NCBI GenBank assembly: GCA_017537345.1
Contig: JAFYKY010000023.1
Location: forward strand, 1-64,000
From: Clostridia bacterium
Lineage (GTDB): Bacteria > Bacillota > Clostridia > Oscillospirales > CAG-382
DNA: 64,000 nt
Direction of reading: 5' to 3'
Shown here: positions 41,575-49,525 of the stretch, piece by piece
Layout of the letters: each line of letters begins with the position of its first letter
Position numbering within the stretch: the first letter of the stretch is position 1
The notes under the pieces: generated by a model
Told to the model about the DNA's origin: nothing
Seen by the model: only the letters and a program-made list of their open reading frames with translations
The model's database searches: none
Translations under genes and position numbers: made by a program

Positions 41575-42270
41575 ATGAAAAAAGGTGAAATATATTACGC
41601 CAATCTTTTGCCGAGCATCGGCTCGGAGCAGCAGGGCACACGTCCTGTGTTGATTATCCAGAATGATGTTGGAAATGAACATAGCAATACAGTGATCGTA
41701 GCGATGATTACCGGTAAGGAAAAGAAACCATTACCGACACACGTTTTAATAAATAACATCGAGTGTAGATTGCCAGAAAATTCTGTGGTTATGCTCGAGC
41801 AGATACAAACTCTGGATAAACAACGGCTGGGCACATTTATCGGACATGTTCCTGCGTATATTATGAAAAAAATAGATGAAGCGGCACTTTGTAGTCTCGG
41901 GATCACAAGTGTCGCTCCTGTTTTTTTCAGAAACGAAATACATAAAAGAATTTTTCAAAAACAAATGAGTAAACTACAGGGCAAACCTTCAAACTTGTAT
42001 ATCGCTGCAACATATCTTTTGTGTGCCGATAAAAAATTATGGGATTATGCAAGGTACACCGTTGGCGCACAGTCTATAGATTTCAATCAGTTGGAGCATA
42101 TTTCGTTATCACCACACGGATATACGCTCTTTCGTATCGCACAAGATATCTATACCGGCACTACCCATATTAAAATAAATGAATTGTGTAATCGATATAT
42201 AGTTACCGATGATATTCTCAAACTGATTAAAACTGCTGTGCATATCGGAAGAGGGGGAACAATCAAGTAA
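41575..42270 (+). CDS. PemK/MazF-family endoribonuclease toxin with a C-terminal extension
   Basis: A 231-residue protein. Residues 1-112 are a PemK/MazF fold (MKKGEIYYANLLP, GTRPVLIIQND, NTVIVAMITGK, LGTFIGHV). The RPVLIIQND loop holds the conserved Arg and the IVAMIT strand the Thr used by MazF. Residues 115-231 are an extra domain of unknown type, roughly doubling the usual length. No antitoxin gene lies directly upstream or downstream. It may be orphan or self-controlled. AGGAG precedes the ATG. Confidence 0.85.
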   Translation: MKKGEIYYANLLPSIGSEQQGTRPVLIIQNDVGNEHSNTVIVAMITGKEKKPLPTHVLINNIECRLPENSVVMLEQIQTLDKQRLGTFIGHVPAYIMKKIDEAALCSLGITSVAPVFFRNEIHKRIFQKQMSKLQGKPSNLYIAATYLLCADKKLWDYARYTVGAQSIDFNQLEHISLSPHGYTLFRIAQDIYTGTTHIKINELCNRYIVTDDILKLIKTAVHIGRGGTIK

Positions 42271-42287
42271 TACAGCAAAGGCTATAA

Positions 42288-42475
42288 TGTAAGTCGCAAG
42301 AACGTTGCCGCCCGCGGAAACGGACACCATATTGCCGAAAATGTCGTACGTGATGGTATACGCCGTTGTGGCGGTGTTTATGCCGGAAAGCCTGCCGGAA
42401 GCATAAAGGTACGCCACACTGCTCTCGGTGGTGTCGGCAACGCCGTCCTTGTTTGCATCCGGCTAAACTAGCTTG
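42288..42475 (-). pseudogene. Rhs/WapA fragment (copy of part of the core)
   Basis: On the minus strand, about 60 codons read DANKDGVADTTESS, then AYLYASGRLSGINTATTAYT and TYDIFGNMVSVSAGGNVLAT. The second half is nearly identical, at protein and DNA level, to the beginning of the large Rhs frame at about 45074-45176. The fragment begins right after the PemK/MazF stop and then loses frame. It is a stray piece of an Rhs gene, left by recombination or gene duplication. Confidence 0.85.
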
Positions 42476-42514
42476 CATATAAAGCAGTGCTTTCGCTTAT
42501 ATGAACTGGTCGCA

Positions 42515-42551
42515 CAAAAAACAAGCAGTTGCCATAAAAGCAACTGCTTGT
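42515..42551 (-). terminator. Terminator of the Rhs/immunity unit
   Basis: ACAAGCAGTTGC and GCAACTGCTTGT form a perfect 12-bp stem. On the minus strand a T run follows (plus-strand AAAAAA at 42515-42520). Confidence 0.85.
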
Positions 42552-42625
42552 TGATCGATATTCAGAAAATTGATACGAGTCAGATTAGAAGCGTTTTGTG
42601 CTATTTGTGCGAATTTCTAAGTGCA

Positions 42626-42994
42626 TTATTTTTTTAGATAAGCAACCGATATAATTATAATTACTTCTACAGCATATAAAAGCATAATATTCCAAGATGA
42701 ATGTATGCATGAAATGCAAATACTAAACGCAAGATGCAGGGTGCAACACAGAATGACACTTAATGTACTTCGCAATTCTTTCCTCTTATCTAAGTATGAT
42801 ACAGGCACCATACAAAACATGATAACTCCAAGCACAATGGCTATTTTATTATAGTTCTTATCAGCATTGTTATTAATGATACTCGATATTATGCAATTTA
42901 CTCCTGTGAATCCGTAACTGAAGCATATGGACAATACATTTTTGTCTAAACGAGAAACACTTGAAGATTTTTTTGGTGAAGTTCGTTTTTTCAT
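42626..42994 (-). CDS. Small membrane protein, candidate immunity protein of the Rhs toxin
   Basis: A 122-residue protein. After a basic start (KKRTSPKKSSS) it has four hydrophobic helices, including IAIVLGVIMFCMVPVSYL and IMLLYAVEVIIIISVAYL. It starts 11 bases after the Rhs toxin stop, with a GTGAGGT ribosome site inside the end of that gene, and is followed by a terminator. Rhs toxins are normally followed by their immunity gene, so that role is the natural inference. A membrane immunity protein would suit a membrane-acting toxin. No sequence family is recognised. Confidence 0.6.
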   Translation of the reverse strand: MKKRTSPKKSSSVSRLDKNVLSICFSYGFTGVNCIISSIINNNADKNYNKIAIVLGVIMFCMVPVSYLDKRKELRSTLSVILCCTLHLAFSICISCIHSSWNIMLLYAVEVIIIISVAYLKK

Positions 42995-43004
42995 GGATAT
43001 AACC

Positions 43005-45176
43005 TCACGAAGCATCTGCAGTAATTAAATCATAGGTATAATTCACAGCGTTTGAGGTGAGTCCAGCGGCCACTGTGCGTACTGTTCCGATAATTACTTC
43101 TTTTTTCACATTAACGAGTTTGGATGTATACATAGCTATCTTTTTGGGTGATACAGCTGTTTTGAGTATTTGCTTTGAGGTGTTTGAAATACCTCTTAAT
43201 TTTGCTCCATCAACTCCGCGGCCACCTACAATCCCAGATATTACACCTACACCAACAGAAACGCCAAAATCAAAGGCGTTAACATCTTCTCCAGTGATTG
43301 CACAGTTTGCTAAATATGTTGCCCCGCTTAAAGCCGCGTTGGCGGCGATGGCTACGCCTATGCCAACTCCAGACGCAGCTAGAGCACCACTCAATGCAGC
43401 GCATCCATAATCAGCCCAAGTAGAAGTTGGCTTAAGTGATTCGCCAAAGCTTTTCCCGTCGATTAGATTAGTTACAACATCAGATACATATTGTGTTGCA
43501 ACTCCAACGACCGCTCCCACAATAATATGCCAAAAAGCTCCATTGTCATCTTTGCGCATAATAGGGTTATTATCGCAATAGGCAAACAGATTCTTATCGG
43601 TCATTTCAATAGGAGTCGCAGTTAAAACAATTGCTTTGTCAGCACTTATAAACCTACCAACTTCAGCATCGTAGTAACGGCTATTAAGGTAGTACAAATC
43701 GGTTTCACTATCGTAGTAGTAACCACGGTATCTGAACGGGTTGTACTGCCCCAAAGTGGATGCCATGGAACCGGTTACAGAGAGAATGTTGCCCCAAGCG
43801 TCATAGGTGTATTCAACAACAACAGCTCCGCCGGCATTACATATACGAAGAATATCGCCCTGAATGTTCTTTTGGAAATAGTAAGGCGTTCCGTTATAGT
43901 GTAAACCGGTTATACTACCGTTGGCGTCATAGACGTAGTACAGAGTATAACTGTTGTAATATGCATTATCTGTAACGGTTTCAGACAGTATTTTACTGCC
44001 GTCAAGCACATAATCGTGAGTGATGTAAGCACTTGCAACATCGTCAAACATACGCTTCTGAGTGCGTATGCCCTCAGAATTGTATTTATAGGTAATGGAG
44101 ATGCCGTTTGTGAGTGTTTGCGAGGTGAGCGTTCTTCCGTTCCAAATAAGAGAGGAAGAGTTACGCCATTTTGTAGGGTTGCCAATACTATCGTAAGTGA
44201 TCGCAGTACCATCGTAATTGGTGAGCAGATCTCCCCAAGAAGAGGTGGAATAGGTGTAATTAATAGTATCGGTAAGATTTCCGATATCACCGGTAAAAAC
44301 AAGCTTTTGGGTTATATTACCTGATTTATCGTAAGAATAGATATATATTTGGTTATTAACCGTTTCACCTACAAGCTGACCTAATGCATCATAGCTGTAA
44401 GTAGAAATCGTTGTGCCGTTTTTCTTTACGTTGGTAATATATCCAAGTGCGTTATACGTGTATTCGTAAACCTCCGCGGTTTCCACATCGGTACTGCCGC
44501 GCTTGTTTTCAAAAGTAAGCTTTGAAACAAGAGGTGTGGTATATATCTTTCCGCCTTTAGTATATGTGTAGTACTCGTACTTTTCGTATATATCCGCAAG
44601 AGTGGAAAGCGAAGAATCCTTTACGGTAAGTCTATCAAAATTATCATAAGTATAATTGATAGCAGACATAACACCGGATTCAGGCATGCTCATGCTGCTT
44701 ACGAGATTGGTGTTAGTCTTATACGAAAGCGAATACGAAAGCGTCTTGTTGCCGATCTTGATTTTAGATCCTTTCGCTCTGCCGTATTCATCATAGCTGT
44801 TTTCAACGGCAAAGATGGTGTTGCCGCTTGCATCCTTCTGGTATGCACGGATAAGACGGTCAAGAGAATCGTATTCATAAAGGTAGGTAATACCCGCTTT
44901 GCCGTCAACAGCTTTTGCAAGTCTTCCGTTGGAATCGTAAACGATAATGTAATCGTTTACACTATTGCCATTATACGTTACCTTTACCAGTCTGTCAAGA
45001 TTATCATAGGTATAATCTTCATAATCTCCGTTGCCGTAGATCATACGGGTGAGCTTTCCGTTGCCTGCTGCATAGGTGTAGGTTGCAAGAACGTTACCGC
45101 CTGCGGAAACGGATACCATATTGCCAAAAGCATCATAGGTAATGGTATACGCCGTTGTAGCAGTGTTTATACCGGA
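43005..45176 (-). pseudogene. Rhs/YD-repeat protein core with C-terminal polymorphic toxin domain, 5'-truncated
   Basis: About 724 codons of an Rhs/YD-repeat protein. Many YD units are visible (YTYDNLDRLVKVTYNGN, YEYDSLDRLIRAYQKD, YTYDAWGNILSVTG). The Rhs core ends with YYYDSETDLYYLNSRYYDAE and GRFISADKA. After MRKDDNGAFWHIIVG comes a roughly 170-residue variable C-terminus with hydrophobic helices (GVGIGVAIAANAALSGA, GVSVGVGVISGIVGG) that is probably the toxin. The frame opens near 45176 with no start codon or ribosome site; the first Met is at 45119 inside the repeats. The N-terminal part lies just upstream but in another reading frame. Confidence 0.88.
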
Positions 45177-45928
45177 AATATGCGGTGAACAACATATACA
45201 GCAGCCTTTTCATCGGGGACAACGGCAAGAGCGGTGTACTGCCACGAGGTGTTGTCGGGATTAAAAGATGCGTGGTGTTTGCTTGTGCTTCCGTCGCTGT
45301 ATCTGTCCTGTTTTTCCTTAACGATAATGTTTTCTTTTACGTTACTTCCGGAGATGATATATTCAAGGTCAGTACCGTCAAGTATATCCTTGTATATCGC
45401 ACCGGAAGAAAACTTGGTTAATGTAGTTGCAGAATCAAAAGAATCATCATCCGCAACAGTTGTTTGGGGATAAAGCTCAAGGGCTTTGGATTTATTTGCA
45501 TCGGGTAAAGACAAGCTTATCTTGTACCCGTTCATCAGTATTTTAAGTAAATTGCCGGAATTAGAGTTGTTGGCAAGCTTGATGGATATATCGGATTCTA
45601 ACGTGCCGTATCCTGCTATATCTTCGCTGTCAACAGCGTCGGAATAGGACAACGTATTATCATAATCCTGCCAATATCCGTTTTCGTCGGAGTAATGGAT
45701 AGGTTTACCGTAGTCTGCCGCAACAAAACTGCCGTCAGACATACGGAAAGTTTTACTGCTCTCTGTACGAGAGTCGATAACTTCACCGAGAACGTACACG
45801 TCCCCGTCGGAGACAGGTACTGTTTCGGACTCATTGGTCAGTAAATCGTTCAACGCTTCACTTGCTTCTGCCAAAACAGACTGCGGAATCGCACAGAAAA
45901 GCATAGCAAGGAAGAGAATCATTGCTGT
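45167..45928 (-). pseudogene. N-terminal part of an Rhs/WapA-like secreted protein, truncated at both ends
   Basis: A frame of about 250 codons. MILFLAMLFCAIPQSVLAEA is the hydrophobic core and cleavage region of a signal peptide, followed by the usual start of clostridial Rhs proteins (YVLGEVIDSRTESSKTFRMS, YGKPIHYSDENGYWQDYDNT, DLEYIISGSNVKENIIV). The ORF could begin further up at 45949, but that part overlaps a DUF6809 gene on the other strand, so the genuine n-region is lost. At the other end the frame runs out at 45167, in a different frame from the Rhs core that follows. The DNRLRE middle part is missing. Confidence 0.82.
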
Positions 45929-46189
45929 TACGGCAACATCAGTCCACACGAAAGGTACATCAAACGAGGAACGAGAGTTGACAAGATCGTCAAACTGATA
46001 TGCAAAAACGAGGAAGAACGGAATGCAGGGCTAACCGAAAAGCAAAAAGAAACCTTTGAAAAGTTCAAGGACTGCACAAGCGAATTATCCTGTATCACCG
46101 AGCGCGAGGCGTTCAGTTCGGGATTCATCCTTGCTACTCGCATAATGGTGGAAGTGATGCAAGGCTTGGAGGAGATCGAGGATATTTAA
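45929..46189 (+). pseudogene. DUF6809-like gene, 5'-truncated
   Basis: The plus-strand frame reads YGNISPHERYIKRGTRVDKI, then LTEKQKETFEKFKDCTSELS and GFILATRIMVEVM, matching my memory of DUF6809 proteins of mobile elements (GN-x-x-P-x-E, EKFKD, GF-x-LG). The first codons are absent: upstream the strand is the antisense of an Rhs signal peptide. A terminator follows. It is the 3' remainder of a gene cut at about 45928. Confidence 0.7.
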
Positions 46190-46210
46190 AGAAAATAAAA
46201 TAAGCATAAA

Positions 46211-46274
46211 AATACCCACCGGATGCGGCGGATCAATGCTGAACTTTGCCACAACATCCGGTGGATATTTTTTT
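46211..46274 (+). terminator. Terminator after the DUF6809-like remnant
   Basis: AATACCCACCGGATG and CATCCGGTGGATATT form a long stem with a 29-base loop and a T run after it. Confidence 0.75.
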
Positions 46275-46328
46275 ATTTTGGCTTTGTAGCCGTTTGTTTG
46301 ATCTGAAACGGCCTACGGGTCGATAAAA

Positions 46329-47297
46329 CTATTTCTGTTCGATTGTAGAGGGCTTTTTATAAAACGGTAGGCTTGGTTTTGCGTTCTCCCGATTCACCTT
46401 TGCGAGTTCCTCTAAGGGAATAGCGTAAAACTTTTCTTTCAGATAAGTGCCGTTCATATAGCGGATAATTTTCGCTACGTGTTCGGCGTAAGCGCCGGTC
46501 CCATCATTCTCCGCAAGGCGAATGATTTGGAAACGGTGTTTGCCGGAGGTAGTGTGAATGATCTCCCCGGCTTCGCCTTCGCCGTAAGGTGTGTAGGCAT
46601 AGGTTACCGACTGTACCTTTTTCTCTCCTTTTTCTTTTACAATCGTCATATTAGTCTGCTTCAAGGTAACGCCGTCACAGAAGCTCAAGGCGCACAGCTC
46701 CTTGGCAAACTTTTCAATCGCCGTCTTGCGTTTCTTTTCAATACTTTTTTCGCCCGAAGCACCTTGCTTTAATGCAATTTCTGCATAGGTGCTTGGCTTA
46801 AAAATACCGAAACAATCGAAACAAACGCCGAGAGAAAGAGATAATATCTGTTTATCTTTCGGAGAAATATTATCGGCGGCTTTGCGAAAATACTCACGGC
46901 AGATGCTCCGCCAAACTTCTTGAAACAGCGATACGGACGGATCTTCGATAAGCTCATCCGGGATAGCTCCCTCAACTTCTTCCTCGTCATCCTCTGTCGG
47001 TATAATGCCGATAGGATACTCGGTAGCCTTGCCGATGGCAACAAGCTCGGTGACCTTCTCCTCGGTAAAACCCGTTTCTTTTACGATGAGAGCGATACGC
47101 TCATTTGCGGAAAGCTCAAGGTTGTTATTATAAATGCCCATAACCTTCCGCAATTCATCGTATCCGTTTTCGCTTGGAACCGAGCAGGCATTTTTCACGG
47201 TACGGATATATTCGAGCCGTTTCGGCGGCACCGCCAATTTTACATACTGCAATAGCGGAATCGGATCATCCGCATCGTAGCTGAGGAATCCACGCAC
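46329..47297 (-). CDS. Sigma-like regulatory protein of a mobile element, probably 5'-truncated
   Basis: A 322-residue protein related to the sigma-like proteins of clostridial integrative elements. LLQYVKLAVPPKRLEYIRTV and NGYDELRKVMGIYNN are the region usually near residues 40-80 in such proteins. Acidic loops (TEDDEEEVEGA) follow, then a possible HTH near 160-185. The frame's first possible start is a GTG at 47297 without a good ribosome site, a stop lies two codons earlier, and the usual N-terminal strand is missing. So the gene seems cut at about 47300, where another gene fragment begins on the other strand. Confidence 0.65.
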   Translation of the reverse strand: MRGFLSYDADDPIPLLQYVKLAVPPKRLEYIRTVKNACSVPSENGYDELRKVMGIYNNNLELSANERIALIVKETGFTEEKVTELVAIGKATEYPIGIIPTEDDEEEVEGAIPDELIEDPSVSLFQEVWRSICREYFRKAADNISPKDKQILSLSLGVCFDCFGIFKPSTYAEIALKQGASGEKSIEKKRKTAIEKFAKELCALSFCDGVTLKQTNMTIVKEKGEKKVQSVTYAYTPYGEGEAGEIIHTTSGKHRFQIIRLAENDGTGAYAEHVAKIIRYMNGTYLKEKFYAIPLEELAKVNRENAKPSLPFYKKPSTIEQK

Positions 47298-47409
47298 TGA
47301 ACGCTATAAAGAACTCATCCGAGAATTTAAATACATACAGCGCAGAGAGCGCGAAAACGAACAGCGCCGATGCAAAAGAAGAATGGAAAGAGGTGAAAAA
47401 ATTGATTAA
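47287..47409 (+). pseudogene. C-terminal tail of a truncated plus-strand gene (possibly a mobilization protein)
   Basis: About 40 codons read RNPRTERYKELIREFK, YIQRRERENEQRRC, KRRMERGEKID and stop. The highly charged helix is like the end of a relaxase or other mobilization protein. The gene behind it starts at the stop, as in an operon. Its 5' part is missing because the minus-strand sigma-like gene occupies the preceding sequence. The identity cannot be settled from this tail. Confidence 0.5.
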
Positions 47410-47728
47410 GAAGAAGGTTCTAACACAAGAACAGATAGCCGAAAAGCTCGATTATCTCCGCAAACAGCGTGACGGTCTCATCATAGGTGAATACAGAAAT
47501 TATTTATATAAACTGTATATGTACCTCAAAGAGCGTTGCGCCGAAACCGAGGACGGTAGTTGTAACCCATATCCGTGGCAAATGCTCGTCGCCCTTGGCA
47601 GAGATGACCTGCACAAATCCTACCTTGGATACACCTACTGTGATGACCTCGAAGCACTTGGATATATCAAAATGCAAGGATACGGTAAAGAGAAAAAGAT
47701 TTTTATAATAAAAGAAATCGATTTTTAA
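47402..47728 (+). CDS. Hypothetical mobile-element protein
   Basis: About 108 residues, basic at the start (KKKVLTQEQIAEKLDYLRKQ), with a middle part CAETEDGSCNPYPWQMLVA and an end DLEALGYIKMQGYGKEKK. The last segment resembles a winged-helix wing. The TTG at 47402 is preferred because GAGG ends 8 bases before; a GTG at 47393 overlaps that site. It follows the truncated tail gene in an overlapping arrangement. It might be a small DNA-binding protein. It ends before a strong terminator. Confidence 0.55.
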   Translation: MIKKKVLTQEQIAEKLDYLRKQRDGLIIGEYRNYLYKLYMYLKERCAETEDGSCNPYPWQMLVALGRDDLHKSYLGYTYCDDLEALGYIKMQGYGKEKKIFIIKEIDF

Positions 47729-47746
47729 TCCCTTGACGTAACAGAA

Positions 47747-47782
47747 TGCCCCGCCGATTTTTTCGGCGGGGCAGCTATTTTT
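47747..47782 (+). terminator. Rho-independent terminator
   Basis: TGCCCCGCCGA and TCGGCGGGGCA pair perfectly around six T, followed by a T-rich stretch. Confidence 0.85.
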
Positions 47783-47798
47783 GTTTGTGTAATCAACA

Positions 47799-48710
47799 TC
47801 AGTTACTATTTTGAATTGTTTTTTCAAATTCTTCGGACAAAGACAAAACTTTGTCTAAAACACTTTTGCTAATGTAAATGTTATCTCCATGGATGAGATA
47901 ATTCCGAAATTTTCTTAGGGCGTGTAGTTCTTCATGTAAATGTGCATCTATGATTCCTATTTGTCTAAGATAATTAATACATTTAGATGCTGTTAGTCGT
48001 TCGTTGTCGTAACATTTAATATCATTATTTTTTGATACATCTATAATTAGTCTCTCTAATTTGTTATATTCCCTAATAAAATCAACGACATACTTATTAG
48101 AGAGTTCTATTAAATTATCTTTTATTTCATTACTTTCCTTAATTGCTTTATTACTTGCTTTTATGTATTTTTTAGGATCTGTTACTTTGGCCACAAAGAA
48201 TAGCACAGACACAATTGTAACAAAAGAAAAAATTAGAGCATTGCCAAAGAACAAATGAGGCAAAAAAGAATTAACGGTGCCTTCTTTTGTACTTTCGGCA
48301 ATCAAAATATTACAAACACTGAAAATAACACAAATAAAAGTTAATAATCCCGTGTAAATTAATAGCTCTCTATATTCAAGTTTAAGACCATCAACTATAT
48401 CAGATAACGTTTCATCTTTTTTCTTTTCATGATTTAATTTGTCTTCTAAAAGAACATATCCGGCTATCGTCACACTATAAAGAGTAGCACAAACTTGTGC
48501 TAATGTTGAAGAAAAATAGAAAAGTTGATTGGGGGTTATTTCTGGTCTTCTAAAAAGAAAACTTACTGTAAAAATAAGCAAAGTGATTGTTATGAAATAG
48601 AATATTCTTTTTCTTTGCGACTCTAATCCAAAAAGTTTCTTAAAATTAAGGATAAGTACCATTAACACAACGCAGATGAGTGCTGGAATAAAAAAAGCAA
48701 GATATTTCAT
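47799..48710 (-). CDS. Membrane protein with a C-terminal HEPN-like domain
   Basis: A 303-residue protein. The N-terminal half has four to five membrane helices (ALICVVLMVLILNF, FYFITITLLIFTVSFLF, LLIYTGLLTFICVIFSVC, ALIFSFVTIVSVLFFV). The cytosolic C-terminal 130 residues are helical and contain RNYLIHGD near residues 269-276, an Rx4H motif with Asn after the Arg, as in HEPN RNases. HEPN domains act in toxin and phage-defence systems. No partner nucleotidyltransferase gene is adjacent, and the plus-strand terminator downstream isolates the gene. AAGGAG precedes the ATG. The HEPN call rests on this motif alone. Confidence 0.7.
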   Translation of the reverse strand: MKYLAFFIPALICVVLMVLILNFKKLFGLESQRKRIFYFITITLLIFTVSFLFRRPEITPNQLFYFSSTLAQVCATLYSVTIAGYVLLEDKLNHEKKKDETLSDIVDGLKLEYRELLIYTGLLTFICVIFSVCNILIAESTKEGTVNSFLPHLFFGNALIFSFVTIVSVLFFVAKVTDPKKYIKASNKAIKESNEIKDNLIELSNKYVVDFIREYNKLERLIIDVSKNNDIKCYDNERLTASKCINYLRQIGIIDAHLHEELHALRKFRNYLIHGDNIYISKSVLDKVLSLSEEFEKTIQNSN

Positions 48711-48732
48711 TTGACGAACTCCTTAAAAGATT

Positions 48733-48761
48733 AAAGCCGCAAGGATTGTCCTTGCGGCTTT
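48733..48761 (-). terminator. Terminator downstream of tRNA-Ser
   Basis: AAAGCCGCAAGG and CCTTGCGGCTTT form a perfect 12-bp stem on the minus strand after the tRNA gene. Confidence 0.8.
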
Positions 48762-48783
48762 GATATCGCGGTCAAAGCCGCGT

Positions 48784-48877
48784 TGGCGGAGATGGTGGGA
48801 TTCGAACCCACGTGCCGGCTCATCACCGACAAAACGATTTCGAGTCGTTCTCGTTATGACCACTTCGATACATCTCC
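48784..48877 (-). tRNA. tRNA-Ser (anticodon CGA), CCA encoded
   Basis: On the minus strand GGAGATG starts the acceptor stem and pairs with CATCTCC, followed by G and an encoded CCA. The anticodon stem AACGA/TCGTT encloses the loop CTCGAAA, giving anticodon CGA. A long variable arm (CGGTGATGAGCCG) is typical of class II tRNA-Ser, and the T arm is GTGGGTTCGAATCCCAC. It reads UCG codons. It bounds the accessory region on its right side. Confidence 0.95.
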
Positions 48878-49525
48878 GTGTATGTTAAACTCCCGAAGGA
48901 GTGTTAACGCAAATATTCAGTTGTATTAGAATTCTCGTTAGAACTCTGGGTGATGCGGCGATGGGTAGATGCCCGAAAACCGCATGGTTAAAGGCTTTTT
49001 AGAAGATAGACTTCCGTTTAGCGAAGAAGATTTCGAGTCAGCCCCGTTATGACCACTTCGATATCTCTCCGTATTTGGTTGTGTTTGAATTTTGCACGGC
49101 TTTTGCAAGGCCGAGGGGAAAATGCATTCATCCAAAATTCAAGAAAAATGAAGCATTCGCGAGGAAATCGGAGAAAACGCGAGCTTTCGCACATTCGCGA
49201 GTGACGAGGGCGGCTACCTTTCGAGAAACACCCAAAAAACTTGCGTTTTTCGGGGGCCCCGTGTCAGCCCCGTTATGTCCGCTTGCGGTGCCCAAAATTT
49301 GTTGTTCGCCGTATGGCTCACCAAATTTTGACCGCTGCGCCCTCTTCGCCTCGCTTCATCACCCACCGGGTGCGCTACGGCTCATCGCCCACTTCGATAT
49401 CTCTCCGTATACAATTTTCGCTTGGTATATGTTAGCATAACCGGAAAGGATTTGCAAGAGTTTTTTATAAAAACCTCTTTTCTTTTTGTTTAAGGTATGG
49501 TAGAATAGCGATACCGAGGTGAAAT
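48878..49525. other. Gene-free region with tRNA-Ser 5'-half relics
   Basis: About 650 bases without a credible gene. On the minus strand, plus-strand 49029-49071 is a copy of the first half of a tRNA-Ser through the anticodon loop (GGAGAGATATCGAAGTGG, then CATAACGGGGCTGACTCGAA) but has no 3' half. A second copy is split in two: its first 18 bases at 49389-49407 and its D-arm part (CATAACGGGGCTGAC) near 49262-49276, with unrelated sequence between. The rest is GC-rich and unusual for this genome. Frames here (for example 49075-49440) look non-coding. Confidence 0.7.
49029..49071 (-). repeat. Truncated tRNA-Ser-like sequence
   Basis: It matches the 5' half of the intact tRNA-Ser (acceptor 5' strand, D arm, anticodon CGA loop) with a few changes, then diverges right after GACTCGAAATC, where the 3' anticodon strand should follow. 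It cannot fold to a full tRNA. Confidence 0.75.

Noticed and set aside
45167-45180. Programmed ribosomal frameshift joining the two Rhs frames
   Set aside because: No slippery heptamer or downstream hairpin is apparent at the junction, and the middle domain is missing, so deletion is the simpler explanation.
49075-49440. 121-residue plus-strand frame beside tRNA-Ser
   Set aside because: It contains the tRNA-Ser relics in antisense, has unusual composition and no ribosome site or family; it is most likely non-coding.
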